64,000 nucleotides of DNA, taken from positions 62,001-126,000 of the forward strand of contig JADJYE010000007.1 in assembly GCA_016719945.1 (NCBI GenBank), in the 5' to 3' direction. The notes under the pieces were generated by a model that saw only the letters and a program-made list of their open reading frames with translations, did not search any database and was not told where the DNA came from. Shown one piece after another: positions 43,242 to 51,440 of this stretch. Every line of letters starts with the position of its first letter. The first letter of the stretch is position 1. Source of the DNA: Polyangiaceae bacterium (GTDB taxonomy: Bacteria; Myxococcota_A; Polyangia; Polyangiales; Polyangiaceae). The position numbers were made by a program, and so were the translations under genes.

Positions 43242-45161
43242 CTAGTTCGGGAACTCGCACTGGGCCGTGGCGAGGTTGCAGAACGACCCGGGCTGGATGT
43301 TCGGGCAGACGTCGCCGAAGAAGTTGAAGCAGGGCGGGCCGCACGTGCGCACGGTGTGGTCGTAGCAGATCTGACCGTCTTGACACTCGGACGAGTCGGC
43401 GCAGCGGCAGTTGAAGTCGTCGACGACGCCGTTCATCGTCTCGTCGATCCCATTGCAGCACTCGGTGATGTAGATCGGGCTCGCGCTGCAGTCGTCGTCG
43501 CCGCAGTCGATCGTGCCGTCGCAGTCGTTGTCCTGCCCGTCGGTGCAGCGGCCCGGGGCGAACTCGGGCTCGGGGGGCAGCCCGCCGTTGCAGCTCACGC
43601 ACGCGCCGACGAAGGTGCAGTCGCTGTCCGCGCAGTCGACGTAGACGTCGCCGTCGTTGTCGATGCCGTCGAAGCAGAGCTCCGGCGGGTTCGGGACGAT
43701 CTCGACGTTGAGCGTGAAGAAGCCCTCGTTGGGGCCCTGATCGGGGTCGACCGTGTAGCCGTCGAGGAAGACGTAATACGTGCCCGGGTAGAGGATGTTG
43801 ATGGTCACGTCGGACGCCAGGTTCCCGGCGCTGTCGTCGTCGCAGTCGACCTCGAGCCCGGTGTTGCACACGCCCGTGCGCACGTAGATCACGCTGTCGA
43901 ACTGCGTGCCGATCGAGTCGAGGTGCACGAACGAGGGCTCGCTGAGCACGAAGTAGAAGACGGCCTCGCCGGCCTGACCGCCGCACGTCCCCTCGGTCTC
44001 GTTCGCGTGACCGAAGGTGTCGCCGGTGTACGTGCCCGTGCCCGGGATGAGCTTGGGAGAGAGGCAGTTGGCCTGCTCTTGCTGACACAGCGGGTTGTTC
44101 GCGCAGTCGGGGTCTTGGCAGTCGGCGAGCCCATCGCCGTCGTCGTCGACCGCGTTGTTGCAGACCTCGAGCACCGGCTGACAGCCGGGCGCGAAGTTGC
44201 ACGCCTCGTCCGCGCAGTCGATCTGGAGGTCGCAGTCGTTGTCGAGCCCGTCGTCGCAGATCTCGGGCTCGCACGTCTGGCAGGCCGGCGCCGCGAAGCA
44301 ATCGGCGTCCGCGCAGTCGGGGAGCGAGTCGCAGTCGTTGTCGACCTGATCGTTGCAGCTCTCGGGCGAGCCCGGCGGCACGCACGCGCAGGGGAAGACG
44401 CCGTCGCAGTCGGGGTCGGCGCAGTCGATGAGCAGATCGCAGTCGTCGTCGAAGCCGTCGAAGCAGCCTTCGAAGTTGAGCTGGCACTGGCACTCTTCGA
44501 GCGGCGCGCAGTCAGGGTCTTCGCAGTCGAAGATGCCGTCGCAGTCGTCGTCGAAGCCGTTGAAGCACAGCCCCGCCTCCGTCGGCAGGCAGCCGCACGC
44601 GGGCGTGCCTTGGCAGTCCGAGTCGAAGCAGTCGAAGACCCGATCGCAGTCGTCGTCGGCGCCGTTGTCGCAGACCTCGAGCGACGGCTGGCAGCCACAG
44701 TCGGGGACGCCGTCGCACGCGGGATCGAAGCAGTCTTCGACGCCGTTGCAGTCGTTGTCGGCGCCGTCGAAGCAGTCCTCTGGGTGGCCCTGGAAGACCT
44801 CGGGGTTGAGGTCGTTGCAGTCGAGCCCGCCGCACTGCAGCGGCGACTGGCCGTCGTTGTCGTCGTCTCGCGACGGGAAGTTGCACTCGCCGCCGTCACA
44901 GCGGTTGCTCGTGCACGGGTCGAGGTCGTCGCACTCTTGCGCGACCGCGCAGGCGGGCGAGCCGCCGGCCCCTTCTCCGCCGACGCCGCCGCCCGAGCCG
45001 CCGGCCCCGCTCGCGCCGGCGCCGCCTCCGCCATCGGTCGAGCCGCCGCCCCCGCCCGCGTTGGCGCCGCCCTCGGTGGGGTAGAGATCGAGCTCGGCGC
45101 GCCCGCAGCCGAGCGCCAAGCCCAAGGCGGCCAGGGTGAAGAGAAGAGCGCGGCTTCGCAT
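43242..45161 (-). CDS. MopE-like Cys/Asp-repeat lipoprotein
   Basis: 639 residues. Signal MRSRALLFTLAALGLALGC with lipobox ALGC, then a Gly-rich linker (residues ~30-68). Nine tandem ~40-residue units follow the pattern C-x2-[GAQ]-x-D-[ND]-D-[CG]-[DN]-x3-D-C-x-D-x2-C (for example VCDNGADDDCDRVFDC). They resemble the MopE/putative metal-binding repeats. Units 1-7 are in residues ~105-375. They are interrupted by a beta-sandwich, pre-peptidase-C-like domain (~390-500, GTYTGDTFGHANETEGTC), then units 8-9. A distinct Cys-rich end (VCPNIQPGSFCN) closes it. A surface-exposed calcium/copper-binding adhesin-like role is inference. Divergent from the small membrane gene. Confidence 0.85.
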   Translation of the reverse strand: MRSRALLFTLAALGLALGCGRAELDLYPTEGGANAGGGGGSTDGGGGAGASGAGGSGGGVGGEGAGGSPACAVAQECDDLDPCTSNRCDGGECNFPSRDDDNDGQSPLQCGGLDCNDLNPEVFQGHPEDCFDGADNDCNGVEDCFDPACDGVPDCGCQPSLEVCDNGADDDCDRVFDCFDSDCQGTPACGCLPTEAGLCFNGFDDDCDGIFDCEDPDCAPLEECQCQLNFEGCFDGFDDDCDLLIDCADPDCDGVFPCACVPPGSPESCNDQVDNDCDSLPDCADADCFAAPACQTCEPEICDDGLDNDCDLQIDCADEACNFAPGCQPVLEVCNNAVDDDGDGLADCQDPDCANNPLCQQEQANCLSPKLIPGTGTYTGDTFGHANETEGTCGGQAGEAVFYFVLSEPSFVHLDSIGTQFDSVIYVRTGVCNTGLEVDCDDDSAGNLASDVTINILYPGTYYVFLDGYTVDPDQGPNEGFFTLNVEIVPNPPELCFDGIDNDGDVYVDCADSDCTFVGACVSCNGGLPPEPEFAPGRCTDGQDNDCDGTIDCGDDDCSASPIYITECCNGIDETMNGVVDDFNCRCADSSECQDGQICYDHTVRTCGPPCFNFFGDVCPNIQPGSFCNLATAQCEFPN

Positions 45162-45266
45162 GGTCGGTGCACTTTAACCGGCGGAAGGTCGCGGCCGCGA
45201 CCCCGACCGGATCATTTCGGCTCAAAGGGGGCTGGCGCTTGTCCCGGGCGGCGAGCTTAGGTACCG

Positions 45267-45503
45267 ATGACCCGTACCGTGGACGTCTCGCCCGACAGCA
45301 AGATCGGCCGCGGGCTGTGGGGGGCTCCGAAGGCGCTCATCCTGGCCCTCGGCGTCGCGTCCATCCTCATCGCGATCGTGATGGTGGTGCTGGTCGTCCG
45401 CAGCCGCCTGCGCAAGAAGCGCGGTGACGACCTGTCGCCGATCTCGTCGCGTGGTCGCTCCGGGCCGCCGTCATCACGCCCCGCGCCGCGCTCGCGCTCA
45501 TGA
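45267..45503 (+). CDS. Small single-pass membrane protein
   Basis: 78 residues. One hydrophobic helix (residues ~20-42, PKALILALGVASILIAIVMVVLVV) followed by a basic stretch RSRLRKKRGDD, so the C-terminus should be cytoplasmic. The rest is Arg/Ser/Pro-rich. The 4-base overlap (ATGA) with the lysylphosphatidylglycerol-synthase-like gene implies co-translation and perhaps a partner role. No family recognised. Confidence 0.65.
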   Translation: MTRTVDVSPDSKIGRGLWGAPKALILALGVASILIAIVMVVLVVRSRLRKKRGDDLSPISSRGRSGPPSSRPAPRSRS

Positions 45504-46582
45504 CCGACAAGGTGCCCGGGGAGCGCAAGGGCGGCTCGGGTCTGGTCGGCCGGCTCGTGCTCGTGGCGCTGCTCGGCGTGGTGGTCTACGGGGTGCTCGT
45601 CGCGGTGCGCGGCGAAGCGACCATCCGCGCGCAGCTCAGCGGCTACGCCTGGTGGACGTTCGGGGCCGCGTGCGGGCTGTCGCTGCTCAACTACGGGCTG
45701 CGCTTCCTCAAGTGGGAGTACTACCTCGGCGTGCTCGATTTGCGGCACGACGCGAAGGGGGCTCGCCTCTTCCCGTGGTCCGAGAGCCTGCTGGTCTTCC
45801 TCTCCGGGTTCGTGCTGACGGTGACCCCGGGCAAGGTCGGCGAGATGTTCAAGTCGGTCGTGCTGGCCTCCATCCGCGGCATCGAGGCCGAGCGCACCGC
45901 GCCCATCGTCGTCGCGGAGCGGGTCACCGACCTCGTGGGGGTCATCGCGCTCATCACCATCGGCGGCGCCGCGTTCCCGGGGGGCCTCGTCTGGGCGGCG
46001 CTGGGCTCGGTGGCCGTTGGCCTCATCCTCGCGATCGTGGCTTCTCCGCGCGTCGCCCGCGCGCTCCTGGCGCCGTGGGGCCGCCTGCCGGGGGCCGCCG
46101 GGCGGCTCGCTCACAGGGCGCTGCCCAAGATCGAGCGGGCGCTCGGGCAGCTGCGCAGCCTGACGGCGCCGAAGCACCTGGTCGTTCCGTCGCTCTTGTC
46201 GATCGTCGGGTGGTCCCTCGAGGGGGTCGGCGTGTACCTGGTGCTGCACGGGTTCGGCAGCTCGCTCGACGTGCTGAAGGCGACGTTCTTCTACGCGACG
46301 GCGACGCTCGCCGGAGCGCTGGTCCCGCTGCCGGGGGGGCTCGGGGTGGTCGAGAAGGTGCTCGAGGAGTCGATGGTGGGCATCGGCGGCGTGCCCGGGG
46401 CGATCGCCACGGCGACGATGATCCTGAGCCGCCTCGCGACGCTCTGGTTCGCCGTCGTCGTCGGCTTCGTCGCGCTCGGCCTTTTGAAGCTGCGTCACCC
46501 GATGTTGCTATCGAAGGCGAAAATGAGCGAAACAGTCGTGGTGACGCGCGGCGGTCAAGACCGCTCTCAAGAAAGAGCTTGA
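45500..46582 (+). CDS. Lysylphosphatidylglycerol synthase-type membrane protein (UPF0104)
   Basis: 360 residues with ~8 membrane helices (GRLVLVALLGVVVYGVLVAV ... FVLTVTPGKVGEMFKSV). The motif TPGKVGEMFKS and ERVTDLVGVIALI are those of the LPG-synthase transmembrane (AglD-like/UPF0104) family. The C-terminal GALVPLPGGLGVVEKVLEE matches the family's second signature. It lacks the cytosolic aminoacyl-transfer domain of MprF. Members export or modify lipids and glycans. It is co-expressed with the 78-residue protein. Confidence 0.88.
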   Translation: MTDKVPGERKGGSGLVGRLVLVALLGVVVYGVLVAVRGEATIRAQLSGYAWWTFGAACGLSLLNYGLRFLKWEYYLGVLDLRHDAKGARLFPWSESLLVFLSGFVLTVTPGKVGEMFKSVVLASIRGIEAERTAPIVVAERVTDLVGVIALITIGGAAFPGGLVWAALGSVAVGLILAIVASPRVARALLAPWGRLPGAAGRLAHRALPKIERALGQLRSLTAPKHLVVPSLLSIVGWSLEGVGVYLVLHGFGSSLDVLKATFFYATATLAGALVPLPGGLGVVEKVLEESMVGIGGVPGAIATATMILSRLATLWFAVVVGFVALGLLKLRHPMLLSKAKMSETVVVTRGGQDRSQERA

Positions 46583-46668
46583 ACTTACGATCAAGCCCAT
46601 GCTAGCCCGCTTCTAACGGAGTAGCTCTTTCGGCAGTTCACTTGCGCGTCAGGTGAATCACCAAAAAC

Positions 46669-47277
46669 ATGCCGACCATCGAACGCGGCTTGCCGCTCGT
46701 CCAGCACGTGATCTCAACCCTCAAGGCGCGCGTCGCCAAGCGGGGTGGAGACGAACCCGTAGGCGCGGGGCGCACCGCGCTCGATGCGCTGGAGTCGAAG
46801 CTCATGGTCGAGCTTCCCCCGACGCTTCGCGCCTTCCTCTCGTTCGACTTCACGTTCGCGAGCTTCGGTAAGGGTTGGCACGGGAAGGGCCGCTTCGGCA
46901 CCAACCCGCAGCAGCCTCGCCCGCGGCTCACGAGCGTACGCAAGCTCGCCGAGGCGCGGACCGAGCTCGGGTGGACCGACTCGCGCATCCGCACGAAGCT
47001 GCTGCGCCTGCCGAATCGCCCGCGCCACCCGTGGAACGTCCTCTACCTTGGAGAGGCCCGCCGTGACGGCGAGCTCTTGATCCTCGGCATCGACCACGAA
47101 GACACGCTCGTGCGCCTGTGGCCCCGCTACACGGCGTTCGATCTCTACCTCGCGGAGCAGGCCGGCCTCGTCGACCTCCCCGAGTCGGCGCGCCTGGAGG
47201 ACCTCGAGTCCCACATCGCGCTCAACCCCGAGCTCCAGACCGGCGAAGACCTCGAGGACGGCGACGCCGACTACTGA
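46669..47277 (+). CDS. Possible SMI1/KNR4 (SUKH)-like protein
   Basis: 202 residues. The stretch LESKLMVELPPTLRAFLSFDFTFASFGKGW (~residues 40-70) resembles the SUKH N-terminal pattern (L..LP.....FL..DGG..). The later part has a beta-rich core (LYLGEARRDGELLILGIDHEDTLVRLWPRYTAFDLYLAEQA). SUKH proteins are often immunity proteins of polymorphic toxins; the resemblance is weak. There is no convincing ribosome-binding site. It ends GDADY and overlaps the frame that begins the pseudouridine synthase. Confidence 0.55.
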   Translation: MPTIERGLPLVQHVISTLKARVAKRGGDEPVGAGRTALDALESKLMVELPPTLRAFLSFDFTFASFGKGWHGKGRFGTNPQQPRPRLTSVRKLAEARTELGWTDSRIRTKLLRLPNRPRHPWNVLYLGEARRDGELLILGIDHEDTLVRLWPRYTAFDLYLAEQAGLVDLPESARLEDLESHIALNPELQTGEDLEDGDADY

Positions 47278-47338
47278 GCCGCCCGCGGTCGCGTTCGAGG
47301 TCGGCGTCGATCTTCCCCGCGACCGCGCCGACCGCGCC

Positions 47339-48256
47339 GTGCTCGCGGGCTTGCGCGCCGCCGGGGTCGACGCCTCCCGCGCAGCGGTGCAGCGCTGGAT
47401 GGCCGCGGGCCGCGTCCTCGCTGACGGGGCGCCCTGCAGCCCCGCCGACAAGCTCGCGGTGGGTGCGCGCGTCGAGGTGCGTCCCGACGCCGGCGCCCCC
47501 ACGAACGTCACCCCTGACGCCACGATCGAGCTCAGCGTGGTGTTCGAAGACGCGTCGCTGCTCGTGGTCGACAAGCCCGCGGGCCTCGTCGTGCACCCCG
47601 CGAGGGGCCACTGGGAGGGGACGCTCGTGCATGGGCTCGTCGCGCGCCCCGGCTTCGCCCTGGAGGACGCCGCGGAGGAGGGGGGCGCGCTCAGACCGGG
47701 GGTCGTCCACAGGCTCGACAAGGGGACGAGCGGCTTGCTCGTGGTCGCCAAGACGGCGCCGGCCCGTGAGGGCCTCAAGGCGCAGTTCTCGGCGCACACG
47801 ATCGAGCGCGAGTATGTGGCGATCGTCGTCGGCCAGGCGCACGACGCGACGATCGACGCGCCCCACGGGCGACACCCGAGCGACCGGCTGCGCTTCACGT
47901 CGCTCGGCAGCCCTGTCGCGGCGCGCCGCGCCGTCACACACGTCCGCGTGCTCGAGGGGCTGGGCGGCGCGACGCTGGTGGCGTGCACGCTCGAGACGGG
48001 CCGAACTCACCAGATCCGGGTGCACCTCGCAGAGCGCATGCGCACGCCGATCCTCGGGGACCCGCTCTACGGCAAGCGACCTAAAGATCCCTTCCTCGCC
48101 GAGGTCGCAGCGCAGCTCGGGAGGCAGGCGCTGCACGCCCGCCGACTCGGCTTCACGCACCCGGTGACGGGCGACCGGCTGTCGTTCGAGGCGCCGGCCC
48201 CGCCCGATTTCACCCGCGCGCTCGAGGCGCTTCGGGCGCGGCAGAGCCGACCCTAG
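47339..48256 (+). CDS. RluA-family pseudouridine synthase
   Basis: 305 residues from GTG 47339. Catalytic motif HRLDKGTSGLLVVAKT with D127, then YVAIVVG, the RTHQIRVHLA segment, and ILGDPLYGK: a complete RluA/RluD-type synthase that isomerises uridine in rRNA or tRNA. Residues 1-45 are a shortened S4 domain. Upstream in frame from ~47276, PPAVAFEVGVDLPRDRADRA looks like the missing start of S4 (compare RLDxaL), but no ATG, GTG or TTG exists in frame after the stop at 47078. The true start may be a rare codon or was lost by a base error. The stop at 48254-48256 lies in the palindrome at 48256. Confidence 0.88.
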   Translation: MLAGLRAAGVDASRAAVQRWMAAGRVLADGAPCSPADKLAVGARVEVRPDAGAPTNVTPDATIELSVVFEDASLLVVDKPAGLVVHPARGHWEGTLVHGLVARPGFALEDAAEEGGALRPGVVHRLDKGTSGLLVVAKTAPAREGLKAQFSAHTIEREYVAIVVGQAHDATIDAPHGRHPSDRLRFTSLGSPVAARRAVTHVRVLEGLGGATLVACTLETGRTHQIRVHLAERMRTPILGDPLYGKRPKDPFLAEVAAQLGRQALHARRLGFTHPVTGDRLSFEAPAPPDFTRALEALRARQSRP

Positions 48257-48274
48257 TCCGACCGGAGGTCGGAC
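48256..48274 (+). repeat. Palindrome copy 1 (8-bp stem, GGA loop)
   Basis: GTCCGACC GGA GGTCGGAC, with the final G of the synthase stop codon as its first base. An identical hairpin with the same CCTA upstream context occurs at 48955-48973. The stem is perfect; there is no T-run on either side. Confidence 0.85.
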
Positions 48275-48471
48275 CCGAACCCCGAGCCGAGCTAGGGACA
48301 CAAACCGCTAAGCGGGCAGCCTATTCTTGCGCCGGCATGACGCCCGCGTTGGCCTCGCTGAGCTCGGCCTGATCGCGGGCTATGCCGGCGGTAATTCGCG
48401 CCAGGGCGTGGCGCCTCGCGAGCTCAGGCGGCTCCTTCGGTCGCCCTGGTCGGTGGCAGCGGGACGGCTCG

Positions 48472-48517
48472 CGACACAGATGGGGGTTCGTCCGAGACGA
48501 ACCCGAGGTGGTGTCGC
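48472..48517 (+). repeat. Direct repeat A with perfect internal hairpin
   Basis: 46 bases starting CGACACAG. It contains GGGTTCGTC-CGA-GACGAACCC (48484-48504), a perfect 9-bp stem with a 3-base loop. Repeat B at 48609-48654 is about 38/46 identical, 137 bases downstream. Confidence 0.8.
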
Positions 48518-48608
48518 TTGGATCCTGCCAACCCCTGGGTTGTTTCGGTCTCGCGGGACGGACCCCTCCGTTTTCTGCGCGATCCAGTGCAGAGGCTCAC
48601 CGCCCCGA

Positions 48609-48654
48609 CGACACAGGTGGGGGCTCGTCCGGAACGAACCCCGGGTCTTGTCGC
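48609..48654 (+). repeat. Direct repeat B with imperfect hairpin
   Basis: About 38/46 identical to repeat A. Its hairpin (48620-48642) is GGGG-c-TCGT-loop-ACGA-a-CCCC with one mismatch, so the fold is kept while the sequence has drifted. Confidence 0.75.
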
Positions 48655-48954
48655 CAGCTGCCGTCGCCGCGGGCGCTGCGTGGGAGCTCCGCCGGACCGC
48701 AGGCCCTCGTCGTGGCGCTCGACGACGCGCTCAAGGGTCGGCAGCGCTCGCCGAGGAGGAGGCCATGGAAGAGCCCGCTCCATCACCAGCGCCAGCATCG
48801 CCGGCAGGCAAGGAGCCTGACGACGGGGTTGGTGCGCGGCGGTCAGCTACCCATCGCGGGCTTCCACCGCATCCCAAGTGTTGATCATGGAAGCCGGGTT
48901 GATGTCGATCCCCCGCGCTCACTTTTGCGGATCGGCGCTCTGGGGACCCCCCTA

Positions 48955-48973
48955 GTCCGACCGGAGGTCGGAC
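48955..48973 (+). repeat. Palindrome copy 2 (8-bp stem, GGA loop)
   Basis: Second copy of the GTCCGACC GGA GGTCGGAC hairpin. It lies 73 bases beyond the 3' end of the 87-residue gene (minus strand), so each copy sits at the far end of the convergent interval. Confidence 0.85.
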
Positions 48974-49045
48974 CAGAAAGATCAAGGGGGGTGGATCGTG
49001 GGTCGGGGTGAGGCTCGGGGCTTGCCCGGCCTTCACCCTAATCGG

Positions 49046-49309
49046 CTACCAGACCCGCGATTTCACGTGGCCCTTCGACTTGATGAGAATGTCGACCAGG
49101 GCGCGGTCGTAAAAATTCTTGTGGTAGAGGTCGGGCGAGACGCGGCTCTTGTACAGTGCGCGCCCCTCCTCGATCTCCTCAGCGAGCGAGTTGAACAGAT
49201 CGTCCTCTTGGATGCCCTTGACGATCTTCTCCTCGTTATAGAGCGACAGATCGCTCGCGATCGCGCGCGCGAGCCGTCGCGCGGCCTCTTCTGTCTCGAT
49301 CAGCGCCAT
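49046..49309 (-). CDS. Small conserved-looking cytoplasmic protein, unknown
   Basis: 87 residues: helical, charged N-terminal half (MALIETEEAARRLARAIASDLSLYNEEKI) and a compact C-terminal half (YKSRVSPDLYHKNFYDRALVDILIKSKGHVKSRVW) rich in aromatic and basic residues. No signal peptide or membrane segment. Its composition and lack of Ala/Pro filler suggest a real, constrained protein. I recognise no family. The upstream gap of 33 bases to the glycosyltransferase gene on the same strand suggests co-transcription behind it. Confidence 0.7.
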   Translation of the reverse strand: MALIETEEAARRLARAIASDLSLYNEEKIVKGIQEDDLFNSLAEEIEEGRALYKSRVSPDLYHKNFYDRALVDILIKSKGHVKSRVW

Positions 49310-49342
49310 AGGCGGGAGAGGTTATCGGTTTCTCCGGATGTG

Positions 49343-50776
49343 TCAAAAGCCTTGCCGCGCCCACGGGCCCCGAGCGGTCGCGGTCGCGAGGACGAGCGCC
49401 GGAATGATCACCAGCGAGTAGCGCCCGGCCCCGAAGAACACCACGTGCGTGGCGGCCGTCGCGCCCAGGACGACGCCAGCGGCGAGCAGCGGGGCGCCGC
49501 GCTCTCTTGCGCTGAAGCCGCCGAGGAGCGCGAGGGCGGACGCGACGAGCACCGTGATCCAACCGGGCGCGGCGAGCCCCACGAGCGCCGCTGCGCCGAC
49601 CGCCCCCCAGCGCCCCCGAGGCGAGGAGAGGCGCGCCCGGGTCAGCCCCAGCACGATCGCCCCGAGCGCGGCGGCGTAGAGCAGCCGCTGAGCGAGCTCT
49701 TCGAGCAGCGCCGCGGCGGTGCGCGCCCGCTCCGAGAAGCGAGCCGGGTTCGCGTCGTGTAGGTACCAAGGCCCGGCGCCGACGTGGTTGAAGGTGGCGG
49801 CGAGCTTCTTCGGCGCCAGCGCGAGCCAGGTCGCGGGGTCGCGTCGGATGGCAGACACGCCCTCACGCCCGAGACAGGCGTCCTTCTCGGCCTCGTCGAA
49901 CACCTCGGTGCAGGCGGCAGGGACCTCGACCGGCGCCCACGTCCCCCCGGCGCGCGGGTTGGTGCCGATCAGCAGGTTCCACCCGCCGTTGAGGCTGACC
50001 AGCGCGCAGCGCCCCATTTTGTCGCAGTTTCTCGCGGTCCACGGCGCGATGACCGCGAGCGCCGCCAGCAGCGCGAGCGCGGCCACGACGACGACCTTTC
50101 CCCAGCGGCGGACACGCGGCGCCTCGGGCACGGGGGAGCGTTCGCGAGCCCACGCGGCGACCGCCGCGAGGGCCGGCGCCAGGACGAGCAGCTGCGGTCG
50201 GACGAGCGCGCCGAGGCCGACGACGACCCCGAGGCATAGGACGCCGAGCCAGCGCGCGCGGCGCGAGCCGGCGCCGAGCGCGCGGGTGGCTGCGAGCGCC
50301 GCCGCGACGAAGCTCGCGGAGACCCCCTCGGTCATCAGCGCGGGGGTGTAGCTGAGCAGCGCGGGGTGGAGCGCGAACCCGAGCAGCGCGAGGGCGAGCG
50401 CCGCACGCGGCGACGTCGCGCCGAGCAGCGCTCGGTGCAGGGCGCCGGCGCCGAGCGCGCCGACGAGCGCGTTCGCGATCATCGCGGAGGACGGGTCGGG
50501 GCCGAACACGAGGTAGGAGAGGGCGACGAGCGCTGGGTACCCGACGGGGTAGTGCGCCGCGAAGGTGACGACGCCGTCGGGCCACAGCCACGTGTAGCCG
50601 CTGCCCTCGGCGATGCGCCGACCGAGGATGTCGTAATAGGTCCCGTCGGCGATCGGGGGGATCTCACCCCACGCCCACGCGACGACGGCGGCGCGCGCGA
50701 GCAGCGCGACCGCGAAGACCAGCAACGTGTGGAGCCTCTGCCGGCCCGCGGGCCTCGCTTCGCCCTCGACTGTCAC
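49343..50776 (-). CDS. GT39/ArnT-like membrane glycosyltransferase
   Basis: 477 residues with ~10 membrane helices. The large outer loop after helix 1 has ADGTYYDILGRRIAEGSGY (acidic D for the glycosyl-phosphate-dolichol type), HYPVGYPALVALSY and MTEGVSASFVAAAL, typical of the PMT/ArnT superfamily. These use a polyprenyl-phosphate sugar donor at the outer face of the inner membrane. Target unknown; lipid or surface-glycan modification is likely. Its start overlaps the maf stop by four bases, so the two are co-transcribed. Confidence 0.82.
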   Translation of the reverse strand: MTVEGEARPAGRQRLHTLLVFAVALLARAAVVAWAWGEIPPIADGTYYDILGRRIAEGSGYTWLWPDGVVTFAAHYPVGYPALVALSYLVFGPDPSSAMIANALVGALGAGALHRALLGATSPRAALALALLGFALHPALLSYTPALMTEGVSASFVAAALAATRALGAGSRRARWLGVLCLGVVVGLGALVRPQLLVLAPALAAVAAWARERSPVPEAPRVRRWGKVVVVAALALLAALAVIAPWTARNCDKMGRCALVSLNGGWNLLIGTNPRAGGTWAPVEVPAACTEVFDEAEKDACLGREGVSAIRRDPATWLALAPKKLAATFNHVGAGPWYLHDANPARFSERARTAAALLEELAQRLLYAAALGAIVLGLTRARLSSPRGRWGAVGAAALVGLAAPGWITVLVASALALLGGFSARERGAPLLAAGVVLGATAATHVVFFGAGRYSLVIIPALVLATATARGPWARQGF

Positions 50777-51387
50777 GGCGCCAGGAACCGCGGGATCAGG
50801 CCCAGGCCGTCGAGCGCCGCCACGACCTCACACAGGGGCAGCCCGACGACGTTCGTGTACGAGCCTTCGACGCGCTCCACCGCGAAGGCGAAGCGCCCCT
50901 GGATGGCGTACGCGCCAGCCTTGTCGCTCCCCTCCCCCGTGTCGGCGTAGCGCTCGATCCACGCGCGCGGCAGCTCGCGGACATGGACGCGCGTGGTGAC
51001 GGTGCGAGCGAGCTCGCGCTGAGGCTCGGGGCCGACCCGCTCGACGTGAAAGCGCGTCTTGACCTCGTGGGCGCGCCCCGAGAGCGCCGACACGATCTCG
51101 ATCGCCTCGGCGCGATCTCGGGGCTTTCCGAGGACACGCCCGTCGGCGACGACGATCGTGTCGGCGACCAGGCGGGCGGCGATCGAGCCGGCGGCCCGGT
51201 CGCGCGACGCGTGGAGCTTCGCGCGCACGACGCGCTCGAGGTACACCTCGGGCGGCTCCCCCTCACGCTCTGACTCGTCGGCGCCGACGGGGTCCACCAC
51301 CAGCGGCAACCCGACCGAGGCGAGCAGCTCGCGCCGGCGGGGTGAGGCGGACGCGAGCAGGAGCGGGGTGTCGTCGGAGAGACCCAA
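50773..51387 (-). CDS. maf: Maf-family nucleotide pyrophosphatase
   Basis: 204 residues. Signatures LLLASASPRRRELLASVGLPLVVDP, then LVADTIVVADGRVLGKPRD and DKAGAYAIQGRFAFAVERVEGSYTNVVGLPL are the complete Maf pattern. Maf hydrolyses dTTP/UTP or modified nucleotides and prevents misincorporation. First gene of the two-gene unit with the glycosyltransferase; divergent from the TSP3/OmpA gene (53 bases). Confidence 0.93.
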   Translation of the reverse strand: MGLSDDTPLLLASASPRRRELLASVGLPLVVDPVGADESEREGEPPEVYLERVVRAKLHASRDRAAGSIAARLVADTIVVADGRVLGKPRDRAEAIEIVSALSGRAHEVKTRFHVERVGPEPQRELARTVTTRVHVRELPRAWIERYADTGEGSDKAGAYAIQGRFAFAVERVEGSYTNVVGLPLCEVVAALDGLGLIPRFLAP

Positions 51388-51440
51388 GGCGAATTCTCCG
51401 ATAGCTCACGGGCTCGTGCTTTGCTAGACCACGAGGCCGG

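Larger units (their letters stand above)
48257..49045. other. Palindrome-rich non-coding tract
   Basis: About 790 bases between the convergent pseudouridine-synthase and 87-residue genes. Open frames exist in it but lack family resemblance, a proper start region or a sensible composition. It holds two copies of a GTCCGACC-GGA-GGTCGGAC hairpin at its ends (48256-48274, 48955-48973), two 46-base direct repeats each with an internal hairpin (48472-48517, 48609-48654), and a CAACCC-CT-GGGTTG hairpin (48529-48542). It could be a decayed mobile or repeat element, or a structured RNA/DNA locus. Confidence 0.6.

Noticed and set aside
43080..45260. 726-codon open frame on the plus strand
   Set aside because: It is antisense to the MopE-like gene. 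The regular Val/Ala/Asp pattern is only the mirror of the Cys/Asp repeats.
48327..49011. Possible protein-coding frames in the palindrome-rich tract
   Set aside because: Composition unlike neighbouring genes, overlapping frames on both strands, and the repeats and hairpins run through them.
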